Assembly: GCA_037013495.1 (NCBI GenBank)
Contig: CM072807.1
Span: forward strand, 32,902,802-32,966,801
Length of the DNA: 64,000 bases
Direction of reading: 5' to 3'
Source of the DNA: Hippophae tibetana
Taxonomy: Eukaryota > Streptophyta > Magnoliopsida > Rosales > Elaeagnaceae
In this document: positions 40,278 to 54,840 of the stretch, piece by piece
Numbering within the stretch: the stretch's first letter is position 1
Layout of the letters: each line of letters starts with the position of its first letter
Position numbers and translations under genes: made by a program
Notes under the pieces: model-generated
Seen by the model: only the letters and a program-made list of their open reading frames with translations
What the model was told of the DNA's origin: nothing
The model's database searches: none

Positions 40278-43200
40278 ATGGATTGTAAATATAACTCCTC
40301 CCATTGTTCAAAAGAATTTTTTTTTTTTGAAAAAGTTCATCTTCAACCTCCAATTGGGTCAACCCGGCCCGGTTTCACCCAAACGTATTCTCGTCCGTAT
40401 CTTGATTTTCTGGTGACAGAATCCAGTGTTCTTTTTATCAAAATTCTCATAATTCCATTTCTGAGTGATTCATTTTCCCAATTTGAAGTAAATACATCAT
40501 TTTAAATAAAAATTTAATTAATGAAGTAAATAAATACCGACTATAAGTCGCATTTATTTTCAAGTTTATATTCACAGAATCACTCAAAAAAAAATATTAA
40601 AACAATTTAAAATTACCATATGCATCAAAATCAAACAAAATAAAAAACCTAAAATTTTAATTCTCGTGAAACTCAGCAAAACAGAGATTTTTTCAAAAAT
40701 GTCTCTCATAGCAAATGTTAGAATACAATTCAATGCAGAAACATTCAAAAACTCTTATGAACGCATAATTTAAATGCAGTGGAAACAAAATGGATTGTAA
40801 ATATACCTCCTCCCATTGTTCAAAAGAATTTTTTTTTTTGAAAAAGTTCATCTTCAATCTCCAATTGGGTCAACCGGCCCGGTTTCACCCAAACGTATTC
40901 CCGGCCGTATCTTGATTTTCTGGTGACAGAATCCACTGTTATTTTTATCAAAATTCTCATAATACGATTTCTAAGTGATTCATTTTCCCAATTTGAAGTA
41001 AATACATCATTTTAAATAAAAATTTAATTAATGAAGTAAATAAATACCGACGATAAGTCGCATTTATTTTCCAGTTTAAATTCACAGAATCACTCAAAAA
41101 AAATATTAAAACAATTGAAAATTACCATATGCATCAAAAACAAGCAAAATAAAAAACCTAAAATTTTAATTCTCGTGAAACTCAGCAAAACAGAGATTTT
41201 TTTCAAAAATGTCTCTCATAGCAAATGTTAGAATACAATTCAATGGAGAAACATTCAAAAACTCTTATGCACGCATAATTTAAATGTAGTGGAAACAAAA
41301 TGGATTGTAAATATAACTCCTCCCATTGTTCAAAAGAATTTTTTTTTTTTGAAAAAGTTCATCTTCAGCTTCCAATTGGGTCAACCCGGCCCGGTTTCAC
41401 CCAAACGTATTCTCGGCCGTATCTTGATTTTCTAGTGACAGAATCCAGTGTTCTTTTCATCAAAATTCTCATAATTCCATTTCTGAGTGATTCATTTTCC
41501 CAATTTGAAGTAAATACATCATTTTAAATAAAAATTTAATTAATGAAGTAAATAAATACCGACGATAAGTCGTATTTATTTTCCAGTTTAAATTCACAGA
41601 ATCACTCAAAAAAAAATATTAAAACAATTTAAAATTACCATATGCATCAAAAACAAACAAAATAAAAAACCTAAAATTTTAATTCTCGTGAAACTCAGCA
41701 AAACAGAGATTTTTTCAAAAATGTCTCTCATAGCAAATGTTAGAATACAATTCAATGCAGAAACATTCAAAAACTCTTATGAACGCATAATTTAAATGCA
41801 GCAGAAACAAAATGGATTGTAAATATACCTCCTCCCATTGTTCAAAAGAATTTTTTTTTTTTTTGAAAAAGTTAATCTTCAACCTCCAATTGGGTCAACC
41901 TGGCCCGGTTTCACCCAAACGTATTCTCGGTCGTATCTTGATTTTCTGGTGACAGAATCCAGTGTTCTTTTCATCAAAATTCTAATAATACGATTTCTGA
42001 GTGATTCATTTTCCCAATTTGAAGTAAATACATCCTTTTAAATAAAAATTTAATTAATAAAGTAAATAAATACCGAAGATAAGTCATATTTATTTTCTAG
42101 TTTAAATTCATAGAATCACTCAAAAAAAATATTAAAACAATTGAAAATTACCATATGCATCAAAAACAAGCAAAATAAAAAACCTAAAATTTTAATTCTC
42201 GTGAAACTCAGCAAAACAGAGATTTTTTTCAAAAATGTCTCTCATAGCAAATGTTAGAATACAATTCAATGGAGAAACATTCAAAAACTCTTATGCACGC
42301 ATAATTTAAATGTAGTGGAAACAAAATGGATTGTAAATATAACTCCTCCCATTGTTCAAAAGAATTTTTTTTTTTTGAAAAAGTTCATCTTCAACCTCCA
42401 ATTGGGTCAACCCGGCCCGGTTTCACCCAAACGTATTCTCGTCCGTATCTTGATTTTCTGGTGACAGAATCCAGTGTTCTTTTTATCAAAATTCTCATAA
42501 TTCCATTTCTGAGTGATTCATTTTCCCAATTTGAAGTAAATACATCATTTTAAATAAAAATTTAATTAATGAAGTAAATAAATACCGACTATAAGTCGCA
42601 TTTATTTTCAAGTTTATATTCACAGAATCACTCAAAAAAAAATATTAAAACAATTTAAAATTACCATATGCATCAAAATCAAGCAAAATAAAAAACCTAA
42701 AATTTTAATTCTCGTGAAACTCAGCAAAACAGAGATTTTTTCAAAAATGTCTCTCATAGCAAATGTTAGAATACAATTCAATGCAGAAACATTCAAAAAC
42801 TCTTATGAACGCATAATTTAAATGCAGTGGAAACAAAATGGATTGTAAATATACCTCCTCCCATTGTTCAAAAGAATTTTTTTTTTTGAAAAAGTTCATC
42901 TTCAATCTCCAATTGGGTCAACCGGCCCGGTTTCACCCAAACGTATTCCCGGCCGTATCTTGATTTTCTGGTGACAGAATCCACTGTTATTTTTATCAAA
43001 ATTCTCATAATACGATTTCTAAGTGATTCATTTTCCCAATTTGAAGTAAATACATCATTTTAAATAAAAATTTAATTAATAAAGTAAATAAATACCGAAG
43101 ATAAGTCATATTTATTTTCTAGTTTAAATTCATAGAATCACTCAAAAAAAATATTAAAACAATTGAAAATTACCATATGCATCAAAAACAAGCAAAATAA

Positions 43201-44369
43201 AAAACCTAAAATTTTAATTCTCGTGAAACTCAGCAAAACAGAGATTTTTTTCAAAAATGTCTCTCATAGCAAATGTTAGAATACAATTCAATGGAGAAAC
43301 ATTCAAAAACTCTTATGCACGCATAATTTAAATGTAGTGGAAACAAAATGGATTGTAAATATAACTCCTCCCATTGTTCAAAAGAATTTTTTTTTTTTGA
43401 AAAAGTTCATCTTCAGCCTCCAATTGGGTCAACCCGGCCCGGTTTCACCCAAACGTATTCTCGTCCGTATCTTGATTTTCTGGTGACAGAATCCAGTGTT
43501 CTTTTTATCAAAATTCTCATAATTCCATTTCTGAGTGATTCATTTTCCCAATTTGAAGTAAATACATCATTTTAAATAAAAATTTAATTAATGAAGTAAA
43601 TAAATACCGACTATAAGTCGCATTTATTTTCAAGTTTATATTCACAGAATCACTCAAAAAAAAATATTAAAACAATTTAAAATTACCATATGCATCAAAA
43701 TCAAACAAAATAAAAAACCTAAAATTTTAATTCTCGTGAAACTCAGCAAAACAGAGATTTTTTCAAAAATGTCTCTCATAGCAAATGTTAGAATACAATT
43801 CAATGCAGAAACATTCAAAAACTCTTATGAACGCATAATTTAAATGCAGTGGAAACAAAATGGATTGTAAATATACCTCCTCCCATTGTTCAAAAGAATT
43901 TTTTTTTTTTGAAAAAGTTCATCTTCAATCTCCAATTGGGTCAACCGGCCCGGTTTCACCCAAACGTATTCCCGGCCGTATCTTGATTTTCTGGTGACAG
44001 AATCCACTGTTATTTTTATCAAAATTCTCATAATATGATTTCTAAGTGATTCATTTTCCCAATTTGAAGTAAATACATCATTTTAAATAAAAATTTAATT
44101 AATGAAGTAAATAAATACCGACGATAAGTCGCATTTATTTTCCAGTTTAAATTCACAGAATCACTCAAAAAAAATATTAAAACAATTTAAAATTACCATA
44201 TGCATCAAAAACAAACAAAATAAAAAACCTAAAATTTTAATTCTCGTGAAACTCAGCAAAACAGAGATTTTTTCAAAAATGTCTCTCACAGCAATTGTTA
44301 GAATACAATTCAATGCAGAAACATTCAAAAACTCTTATGAACGCATAATTTAAATGCAGTGGAAACAAA
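40278..44369 (+). repeat. A-D dimer HOR (~1022 bp), within a 2048-bp tetramer
   Basis: Type A starts at 40278, 41300, 42326 and 43348, alternating with D at 40790, 42838 and 43860; the slot at 41812 holds a B/C mosaic instead of D. A has aatgtagtgg, tataactcc, ataattccatttc and, in most copies, tcgtccgtatc. D has ttcaatctcc, gtcaaccggcccgg, tcccggccgta, ccactgttattttt and tctaagtgattc. A-A spacing is 1022-1026 bp. A-D-A-(B/C) and A-D-A-D are 2048 bp apart. Confidence 0.88.
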
Positions 44370-46447
44370 ATGGATTGTAAATATACCTCCTCCCATTGTT
44401 CAAAAGAATTTTTTTTTTTTGAAAAAGTTCATCTTCAATCTACAATTGGGTCAACCTGGCCCGGTTTCACCCAAACGTATTCTCGGTCGTATCTTGATTT
44501 TATGGTGACAGAATCCAGTGTTCTTTTCATCAAAATTCTCATAATACGATTTCTGAGTGATTCATTTTCCCAATTTGAAGTAAATACATCATTTTAAATA
44601 AAAATTTAATTAATGAAGTAAATAAATACCGAAGATAAGTCGCATTTATTTTCCAGTTTAAATTCATAGAATCACTCAAAAAAAATATTAAAACAATTTA
44701 AAATTACCATATGCATCAAAAACGAACAAAATAAAAAACCAAAAATTTTAATTATCGTGAAACTCAGCAAAACAGAGATTTTTTAAATAATGTCTCTCAT
44801 AGCAAATGTTAGAATACAATTCAATGGAGAAACATTCAAAAACTCTTATGAACGCATAATTTAAATGTAACGGAACCAAAATGGATTGTAAATATACCTC
44901 CTCCCATTGTTCAAAAGAAATTTTTTTTTTTGAAAAACTTAATCTTCAACCTCCAATTCGGTCAACCCGGCCCGGTTTCACCCAAACGTATTCTCGGCCG
45001 TATCTTGATTTTCTGGTGACAGAATCCAGTGTTCTTTTCATCAAAATTCTCATAATACGATTTCTGAGTGATTCATTTTCCCAATTTGAAGTAAATACAT
45101 CATTTTAATTAAAAATTTAATTAATGAAGTAAATAAATACCGACGATAAGTCGCATTTATTTTCCAGTTTAAATTCATAGAATCACTCAAAAAAAAAATA
45201 TTAAAACAATTTAAAATTACCATATGCATCAAAAACAAGCAAAATAAAAAATCTAAAATTTTAATTCTCGTGAAACTTAGCAAAACAGAGATTTTTTCAA
45301 AAATGTCTCTCATAGCAAATGTTAGAATACAATTCAATGCAAAAACATTCAAAAACTCTTATGAACGCATAATTTAAATGCAGCGGAAACAAAATGGATT
45401 GTAAATATACCTCCTCCCATTGTTCAAAAGAATTTTTTTTTTTTGAAAAAGTTCATCTTCAGCCTCCAATTGGGTCAACCCGGTCCAGTTTCACCCAAAC
45501 GTATTCTCTGCCGTATCGTGATTTTCTGGTGACAGAATCCAGTGTTCTTTTCATCAAAATTTTCATAATACGATTTCTGAGTGATTCATTTTCCCAATTT
45601 GAAGTAAATACATCATTTTACATAAAAATTTAATTAATGAATTAAATAAATACCGACGATAAGTCATATTTATTTTCCAGTTTAAATTCATAGAATCACT
45701 CAAAAAAAATATTGAAACAATTGAAAATTAACATATGCATCAAAAACAACCAAAATAAAAAACCTGAAATTTGAATTCTCGTGAAACTCAGCAAAACAGA
45801 GATTTTTTTCATAAATGTCTCTCATAGCAAATGTTAGAATACAATTCAATGGAGAAACATTCAAAAACTCTTATGCACGCATAATTTAAATGTAGTGGAA
45901 ACAAAATGGATTGTAAATATAACTCCTCCCATTGTTCAAAAGAATTTTTTTTTTTGAAAAAGTTCATCTTCAGCCTCCAATTGGGTCAACCCGGCCCGGT
46001 TTCACCCAAACGTATTCTCGGTCGTATCTTGATTTTATGGTGACAGAATCTAGTGTTCTTTTCATCAAAATTCTCATAATTCCATTTCTGAGTGATTCAT
46101 TTTCCCAATTTGAAGTAAATACATCATTTTAAATAAAAATTAAATTAATGAAGTAAATAAATACCGACGATAAGTCGCATTTATTTTCCAGTTTAAATTC
46201 ATAGAATCACTCAAAAAAAAATATTAAAACAATTTAAAATTACCATATGCATCAAAAACAAGCAAAATAAAAAATCTATAATTTTAATTCTCGTGAAACT
46301 TAGCAAAACAGAGATTTTTTCAAAAATGTCTCTCATAGCAAATGTTAGAATACAATTCAATGCAGAAACATTCAAAAACTCTTATGAACGCATAATTTAA
46401 ATGCAGCGGAAACAAAATGGATTGTAAATATACCTCCTCCCATTGTT

Positions 46448-46479
46448 CAAAAGAATTTTTTTTTTTTGAAAAAGTTCAT
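46448..46479 (+). repeat. Poly-T tract of the monomer (example)
   Basis: Every monomer has a T-rich tract about 40 bp after the anchor, between caaaaga and gaaaaag. Its length varies widely between copies; some are interrupted by C (ttttcttttttg), G or A (tttattgag). Together with the poly-A tract about 265 bp later it accounts for most of the 507-514 bp length spread. The variation fits replication slippage. Confidence 0.85.
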
Positions 46480-49400
46480 CTTCAGCCTCCAATTGGGTCA
46501 ACCCGGCCCAGTTTCACCCAAACGTATTCTCTGCCGTATCGTGATTTTCTGGTGACAGAATCCAGTGTTCTTTTCATCAAAATTCTCATAATACGATTTC
46601 TGAGTGATTCATTTTCCCAATTTGAAGTAAATACATCATTTTAAATAAAAATTTAATTAATGAAGTAAATAAATACCGACGATAAGTCATATTTATTTTT
46701 TCCAGTTTAAATTTATAGAATCACTCAAAAAAAATATTAAAACAATTGAAAATTACCATATGCATCAAAAACAAGCAAAATAAAAAACCTAAAATTTTAA
46801 TTCTCGTGAAACTCAGCAAAACAGAGATTTTTTTCAAAAATGTCTCTCATAGCAAATGTTAGAATACAATTCAATGGAGAAACATTCAAAAACTCTTATG
46901 CACGCATAATTTAAATGTAGTGGAAACAAAATGGATTGTAAATATAACTCCTCCCATTGTTCAAAAGAATTTTCTTTTTTGAAAAAGTTCATCTTCAGCC
47001 TCCAATTGGGTCAACCCGGCCCGGTTTCACCCAAACGTATTCTCGTCCGTATCTTGATTTTCTGGTGACAGAATCCAGTGTTCTTTTTATCAAAATTCTC
47101 ATAATTCCATTTCTGAGTGATTCATTTTCCCAATTTGAAGTAAATACATCATTTTAAATAAAAATTTAATTAATGAAGTAAATAAATACCGACGATAAGT
47201 CGCATTTATTTTCCAGTTTAAATTCATAGAATAACTCAAAAAAAATATTAAAACAATTTAAAATTACCATATGCATCAAAAACAAACAAAATAAAAAACC
47301 TAAAATTTTAATTCTCGTGAAACTCAGCAAAACAGAGATTTTTTCAAAAATGTCTCTCATAGCAAATGTTAGAATACAATTCAATGCAGAAACATTCAAA
47401 AACTCTTATGAACGCATAATTTAAATGCAGCGGAAACAAAATGGATTGTAAATATACCTCCTCCCATTGTTCAAAAGAAATTTTTTTTTTTTGAAAAAGT
47501 TAATCTTCAACCTCCAATTGGGTCAACGTGGCCCGGTTTCACCCAAACGTATTCTCGGTCGTATCCTGATTTTCTGGTGACAGAATCCAGTGTTCTTTTC
47601 ATCAAAATTCTCATAATACGATTTCTGAGTGATTCATTTTCCCAATTTGAAGTAAATACATCATTTTAAATAAAAATTTAATTAATGAAGTAAATAAATA
47701 CCGAAGATAAGTCGCATTTATTTTCCAGTTTAAATTCATAGAATCACTCAAAAAAAATATTAAAACAATTTAAAATTACCATATGCATCAAAAACAAGCA
47801 AAATAAAAAACCTAAAATTTTAATTCTCATGAAACTCAGCAAAACAGAGATTTTGTCAAAAATGTCTCTCATAGCAAATGTTAGAATACAATTCAATGCA
47901 AAAACATTCAAAAACTCTTATGAACGCATAATTTAAATGCAGCGGAAACAAAATGGATTGTAAATATACCTCCTCCCATTGTTCAAAAGAATTTTTTTTT
48001 TGAAAAAGTTCATCTTCAGCCTCCAATTGGGTCAACCCGGTCCAGTTTCACCCAAACGTATTCTCTGCCGTATCGTGATTTTCTAGTGACAGAATCCAGT
48101 GTTCTTTTCATCAAAATTCTAATAATACGATTTCTGAGTGATTCATTTTCCCAATTTGAAGTAAATACATCCTTTTAAATAAAAATTTAATTAATAAAGT
48201 AAATAAATACCGACGATAAGTCATATTTATTTTCCAGTTTAAATTCATAGAATCACTCAAAAAAAATATTAAAACAATTGAAAATTACCATATGCATCAA
48301 AAACAAGCAAAATAAAAAACCTAAAATTTGAATTCTCGTGAAACTCAGCAAAACAGAGATTTTTTTCAAAAATGTCTCTCATAGCAAATGTTAGAATACA
48401 ATTCAATGGAGAAACATTCAAAAACTCTTATGCACGCATAATTTAAATGTAGTGGAAACAAAATGGATTGTAAATATAACTCCTCCCATTGTTCAAAAGA
48501 ATTTTCTTTTTTGAAAAAGTTCATCTTCAGCCTCCAATTGGGTCAACCCGGCCCGGTTTCACCCAAACGTATTCTCGTCCGTATCTTGATTTTCTGGTGA
48601 CAGAATCCAGTGTTCTTTTTATCAAAATTCTCATAATTCCATTTCTGACTGATTCATTTTCCCAATTTGAAGTAAATACATCATTTTAAATAAAAATTTA
48701 ATTAATGAAGTAAATAAATACCGACGATAAGTCGCATTTATTTTCCAGTTTAAATTCATAGAATAACTCAAAAAAAAATATTAAAACAATTTAAAATTAC
48801 CATATGCATCAAAAACAAACAAAATAAAAAACCTAAAATTTTAATTCTCGTGAAACTCAGCAAAACAGAGATTTTTTCAAAAATGTCTCTCATAGCAAAT
48901 GTTAGAATACAATTCAATGCAGAAACATTCAAAAACTCTTATGAACGCATAATTTAAATGCAGCGGAAACAAAATGGATTGTAAATATACCTCCTCCCAT
49001 TGTTCAAAAGAAATTTTTTTTTTTTGAAAAAGTTAATCTTCAACCTCCAATTGGGTCAACGTGGCCCGGTTTCACCCAAACGTATTCTCGGTCGTATCCT
49101 GATTTTCTGGTGACAGAATCCAGTGTTCTTTTCATCAAAATTCTCATAATACGATTTCTGAGTGATTCATTTTCCCAATTTGAAGTAAATACATCATTTT
49201 AAATAAAAATTTAATTAATGAAGTAAATAAATACCGAAGATAAGTCGCATTTATTTTCCAGTTTAAATTCATAGAATCACTCAAAAAAAATATTAAAACA
49301 ATTTAAAATTACCATATGCATCAAAAACAAGCAAAATAAAAAACCTAAAATTTTAATTCTCATGAAACTCAGCAAAACAGAGATTTTGTCAAAAATGTCT

Positions 49401-49997
49401 CTCATAGCAAATGTTAGAATACAATTCAATGCAAAAACATTCAAAAACTCTTATGAACGCATAATTTAAATGCAGCGGAAACAAAATGGATTGTAAATAT
49501 ACCTCCTCCCATTGTTCAAAAGAATTTTTTTTTTGAAAAAGTTCATCTTCAGCCTCCAATTGGGTCAACCCGGTCCAGTTTCACCCAAACGTATTCTCTG
49601 CCGTATCGTGATTTTCTAGTGACAGAATCCAGTGTTCTTTTCATCAAAATTCTAATAATACGATTTCTGAGTGATTCATATTCCCAATTTGAAGTAAATA
49701 CATCATTTTAAATAAAAATTTAATTAATGAAGTAAATAAATACCGACGATAAGTCATATTTATTTTTTCCAGTTTAAATTTATAGAATCACTCAAAAAAA
49801 ATACTAAAACAATTGAAAATTACCATATGCATCAAAAACAAGCAAAATAAAAAACCTAAAATTTTAATTCTCGTGAAACTCAGCAAAACAGAGATTTTTT
49901 TCAAAAATGTCTCTCATAGCAAATGTTAGAATACAATTCAATGGAGAAACATTCAAAAACTCTTATGCACGCATAATTTAAATGTAGTGGAAACAAA

Positions 49998-52041
49998 ATG
50001 GATTGTAAATATAACTCCTCCCATTGTTCAAAAGAATTTTCTTTTTTGAAAAAGTTCATCTTCAGCCTCCAATTGGGTCAACCCGGCCCGGTTTCACCCA
50101 AACGTATTCTCGTCCGTATCTTGATTTTCTGGTGACAGAATCCAGTGTTCTTTTTATCAAAATTCTCATAATTCCATTTCTGAGTGATTCATTTTCCCAA
50201 TTTGAAGTAAATACATCATTTTAAATAAAAATTTAATTAATGAAGTAAATAAATACCGACGATAAGTCGCATTTATTTTCCAGTTTAAATTCATAGAATA
50301 ACTCAAAAAAAAATATTAAAACAATTTAAAATTACCATATGCATCAAAAACAAACAAAATAAAAAACCTAAAATTTTAATTCTCGTGAAACTCAGCAAAA
50401 CAGAGATTTTTTCAAAAATGTCTCTCATAGCAAATGTTAGAATACAATTCAATGCAGAAACATTCAAAAACTCTTATGAACGCATAATTTAAATGCAGCG
50501 GAAACAAAATGGATTGTAAATATACCTCCTCCCATTGTTCAAAAGAAATTTTTTTTTTTTGAAAAAGTTAATCTTCAACCTCCAATTGGGTCAACGTGGC
50601 CCGGTTTCACCCAAACGTATTCTCGGTCGTATCCTGATTTTCTGGTGACAGAATCCAGTGTTCTTTTCATCAAAATTCTCATAATACGATTTCTGAGTGA
50701 TTCATTTTCCCAATTTGAAGTAAATACATCATTTTAAATAAAAATTTAATTAATGAAGTAAATAAATACCGAAGATAAGTCGCATTTATTTTCCAGTTTA
50801 AATTCATAGAATCACTCAAAAAAAATATTAAAACAATTTAAAATTACCATATGCATCAAAAACAAGCAAAATAAAAAACCTAAAATTTTAATTCTCATGA
50901 AACTCAGCAAAACAGAGATTTTGTCAAAAATGTCTCTCATAGCAAATGTTAGAATACAATTCAATGCAAAAACATTCAAAAACTCTTATGAACGCATAAT
51001 TTAAATGCAGCGGAAACAAAATGGATTGTAAATATACCTCCTCCCATTGTTCAAAAGAATTTTTTTTTTGAAAAAGTTCATCTTCAGCCTCCAATTGGGT
51101 CAACGTGGCCCGGTTTCACCCAAACGTATTCTCGGTCGTATCCTGATTTTCTGGTGACAGAATCCAGTGTTCTTTTCATCAAAATTCTCATAATACGATT
51201 TCTGAGTGATTCATTTTCCCAATTTGAAGTAAATACATCATTTTAAATAAAAATTTAATTAATGAAGTAAATAAATACCGAAGATAAGTCGCATTTATTT
51301 TCCAGTTTAAATTCATAGAATCACTCAAAAAAAATATTAAAACAATTTAAAATTACCATATGCATCAAAAACAAGCAAAATAAAAAACCTAAAATTTTAA
51401 TTCTCATGAAACTCAGCAAAACAGAGATTTTGTCAAAAATGTCTCTCATAACAAATGTTAGAATACAATTCAATGCAAAAACATTCAAAAACTCTTATGA
51501 ACGCATAATTTAAATGCAGCGGAAACAAAATGGATTGTAAATATACCTCCTCCCATTGTTCAAAAGAATTTTTTTTTTGAAAAAGTTCATCTTCAGCCTC
51601 CAATTGGGTCAACCCGGTCCAGTTTCACCCAAACGTATTCTCTGCCGTATCGTGATTTTCTAGTGACAGAATCCAGTGTTCTTTTCATCAAAATTCTAAT
51701 AATACGATTTCTGAGTGATTCATTTTCCCAATTTGAAGTAAATATATCATTTTAAATAAAAATTTAATTAATGAAGTAAATAAATACCGACGATAAGTCA
51801 TATTTATTTTTTCCAGTTTAAATTTATAGAATCACTCAAAAAAAATATTAAAACAATTGAAAATTACCATATGCATCAAAAACAAGCAAAATAAAAAACC
51901 TAAAATTTTAATTCTCGTGAAACTCAGCAAAACAGAGATTTTTTTCAAAAATGTCTCTCATAGCAAATGTTAGAATACAATTCAATGGAGAAACATTCAA
52001 AAACTCTTATGCACGCATAATTTAAATGTAGTGGAAACAAA
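49998..52041 (+). repeat. Four-monomer variant unit with a C/B chimera
   Basis: A (49998), B (50509), extra monomer (51021), C (51530). The extra monomer begins like C (short T tract, gttcatcttcagcc) and continues from about 51088 as B (gtcaacgtggcccgg, tatcctgattttc, gattttgtc). It carries the private ctcataacaaatg variant near 51447. The join looks like a crossover in the GC-rich segment between a C and a B monomer. Confidence 0.88.
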
Positions 52042-54840
52042 ATGGATTGTAAATATAACTCCTCCCATTGTTCAAAAGAATTTTCTTTTTTGAAAAAGTT
52101 CATCTTCAGCCTCCAATTGGGTCAACCCGGCCCGGTTTCACCCAAACGTATTCTCGTCCGTATCTTGATTTTCTGGTGACAGAATCCAGTGTTCTTTTTA
52201 TCAAAATTCTCATAATTCCATTTCTGAGTGATTCATTTTCCCAATTTGAAGTAAATACATCATTTTAAATAAAAATTTAATTAATGAAGTAAATAAATAC
52301 CGACGATAAGTCGCATTTATTTTCCAGTTTAAATTCATAGAATAACTCAAAAAAAAATATTAAAACAATTTAAAATTACCATATGCATCAAAAACAAACA
52401 AAATAAAAAACCTAAAATTTTAATTCTCGTGAAACTCAGCAAAACAGAGATTTTTTCAAAAATGTCTCTCATAGCAAATGTTAGAATACAATTCAATGCA
52501 GAAACATTCAAAAACTCTTATGAACGCATAATTTAAATGCAGCGGAAACAAAATGGATTGTAAATATACCTCCTCCCATTGTTCAAAAGAAATTTTTTTT
52601 TTTTGAAAAAGTTAATCTTCAACCTCCAATTGGGTCAACGTGGCCCGGTTTCACCCAAACGTATTCTCGGTCGTATCCTGATTTTCTGGTGACAGAATCC
52701 AGTGTTCTTTTCATCAAAATTCTCATAATACGATTTCTGAGTGATTCATTTTCCCAATTTGAAGTAAATACATCATTTTAAATAAAAATTTAATTAATGA
52801 AGTAAATAAATACCGAAGATAAGTCGCATTTATTTTCCAGTTTAAATTCATAGAATCACTCAAAAAAAATATTAAAACAATTTAAAATTACCATATGCAT
52901 CAAAAACAAGCAAAATAAAAAACCTAAAATTTTAATTCTCATGAAACTCAGCAAAACAGAGATTTTGTCAAAAATGTCTCTCATAGCAAATGTTAGAATA
53001 CAATTCAATGCAAAAACATTCAAAAACTCTTATGAACGCATAATTTAAATGCAGCGGAAACAAAATGGATTGTAAATATACCTCCTCCCATTGTTCAAAA
53101 GAATTTTTTTTTTGAAAAAGTTCATCTTCAGCCTCCAATTGGGTCAACCCGGTCCAGTTTCACCCAAACGTATTCTCTGCCGTATCGTGATTTTCTAGTG
53201 ACAGAATCCAGTGTTCTTTTCATCAAAATTCTAATAATACGATTTCTGAGTGATTCATTTTCCCAATTTGAAGTAAATACATCCTTTTAAATAAAAATTT
53301 AATTAATAAAGTAAATAAATACCGACGATAAGTCATATTTATTTTCCAGTTTAAATTCATAGAATCACTCAAAAAAAATATTAAAACAATTGAAAATTAC
53401 CATATGCATCAAAAACAAGCAAAATAAAAAACCTAAAATTTGAATTCTCGTGAAACTCAGCAAAACAGAGATTTTTTTCAAAAATGTCTCTCATAGCAAA
53501 TGTTAGAATACAATTCAATGGAGAAACATTCAAAAACTCTTATGCACGCATAATTTAAATGTAGTGGAAACAAAATGGATTGTAAATATAACTCCTCCCA
53601 TTGTTCAAAAGAATTTTCTTTTTTGAAAAAGTTCATCTTCAGCCTCCAATTGGGTCAACCCGGCCCGGTTTCACCCAAACGTATTCTCGTCCGTATCTTG
53701 ATTTTCTGGTGACAGAATCCAGTGTTCTTTTTATCAAAATTCTCATAATTCCATTTCTGAGTGATTCATTTTCCCAATTTGAAGTAAATACATCATTTTA
53801 AATAAAAATTTAATTAATGAAGTAAATAAATACCGACGATAAGTCGCATTTATTTTCCAGTTTAAATTCATAGAATAACTCAAAAAAAAATATTAAAACA
53901 ATTTAAAATTACCATATGCATCAAAAACAAACAAAATAAAAAACCTAAAATTTTAATTCTCGTGAAACTCAGCAAAACAGAGATTTTTTCAAAAATGTCT
54001 CTCATAGCAAATGTTAGAATACAATTCAATGCAGAAACATTCAAAAACTCTTATGAACGCATAATTTAAATGCAGCGGAAACAAAATGGATTGTAAATAT
54101 ACCTCCTCCCATTGTTCAAAAGAAATTTTTTTTTTTTGAAAAAGTTAATCTTCAACCTCCAATTGGGTCAACGTGGCCCGGTTTCACCCAAACGTATTCT
54201 CGGTCGTATCCTGATTTTCTGGTGACAGAATCCAGTGTTCTTTTCATCAAAATTCTCATAATACGATTTCTGAGTGATTCATTTTCCCAATTTGAAGTAA
54301 ATACATCATTTTAAATAAAAATTTAATTAATGAAGTAAATAAATACCGAAGATAAGTCGCATTTATTTTCCAGTTTAAATTCATAGAATCACTCAAAAAA
54401 AATATTAAAACAATTTAAAATTACCATATGCATCAAAAACAAGCAAAATAAAAAACCTAAAATTTTAATTCTCATGAAACTCAGCAAAACAGAGATTTTG
54501 TCAAAAATGTCTCTCATAGCAAATGTTAGAATACAATTCAATGCAAAAACATTCAAAAACTCTTATGAACGCATAATTTAAATGCAGCGGAAACAAAATG
54601 GATTGTAAATATACCTCCTCCCATTGTTCAAAAGAATTTTTTTTTTGAAAAAGTTCATCTTCAGCCTCCAATTGGGTCAACCCGGTCCAGTTTCACCCAA
54701 ACGTATTCTCTGCCGTATCGTGATTTTCTAGTGACAGAATCCAGTGTTCTTTTCATCAAAATTCTAATAATACGATTTCTGAGTGATTCATTTTCCCAAT
54801 TTGAAGTAAATACATCCTTTTAAATAAAAATTTAATTAAT
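51088..54840 (+). repeat. Segment duplicated 4090 bp downstream (copy 1)
   Basis: This segment matches 55178-58930 at a constant shift of 4090 bp (8 monomers). Shared private variants are ctcataacaaatg (51447 and 55537), gtaaatatatcat (near 51739 and 55829) and atttgaattctcg (near 53439 and 57529). The left limit is the C/B switch in the chimera (agcctcc here, aacctcc there). The right limit is taattaatgaag here versus taattaataaag there. I saw no differences inside, but compared by eye only. Confidence 0.85.

Larger units (their letters stand above)
36697..46930 (+). repeat. Zone III: transitional A/B/C/D/Y-like array
   Basis: Starts and closest types: 36697 B-like, 37208 B-like, 37717 Y, 38230 A-like, 38743 B-like, 39257 B-like, 39768 B/C mix, 40278 A, 40790 D, 41300 A, 41812 B/C mix, 42326 A, 42838 D, 43348 A, 43860 D, 44370 mixed, 44881 mixed with an R-type attcggtcaaccc, 45394 Y/C, 45906 A, 46417 Y/C. 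B-like heads carry gtcaacctggcccgg and ctcggtcgtatc. The four monomers from 36697 pair with the four from 38743 at offsets of 2046-2051 bp, sharing rare gaacacataattt at the second monomer, so a tetramer period is visible here. Monomers are slightly longer on average than in zones I and II (often 511-514 bp), largely from longer T tracts. Confidence 0.8.
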
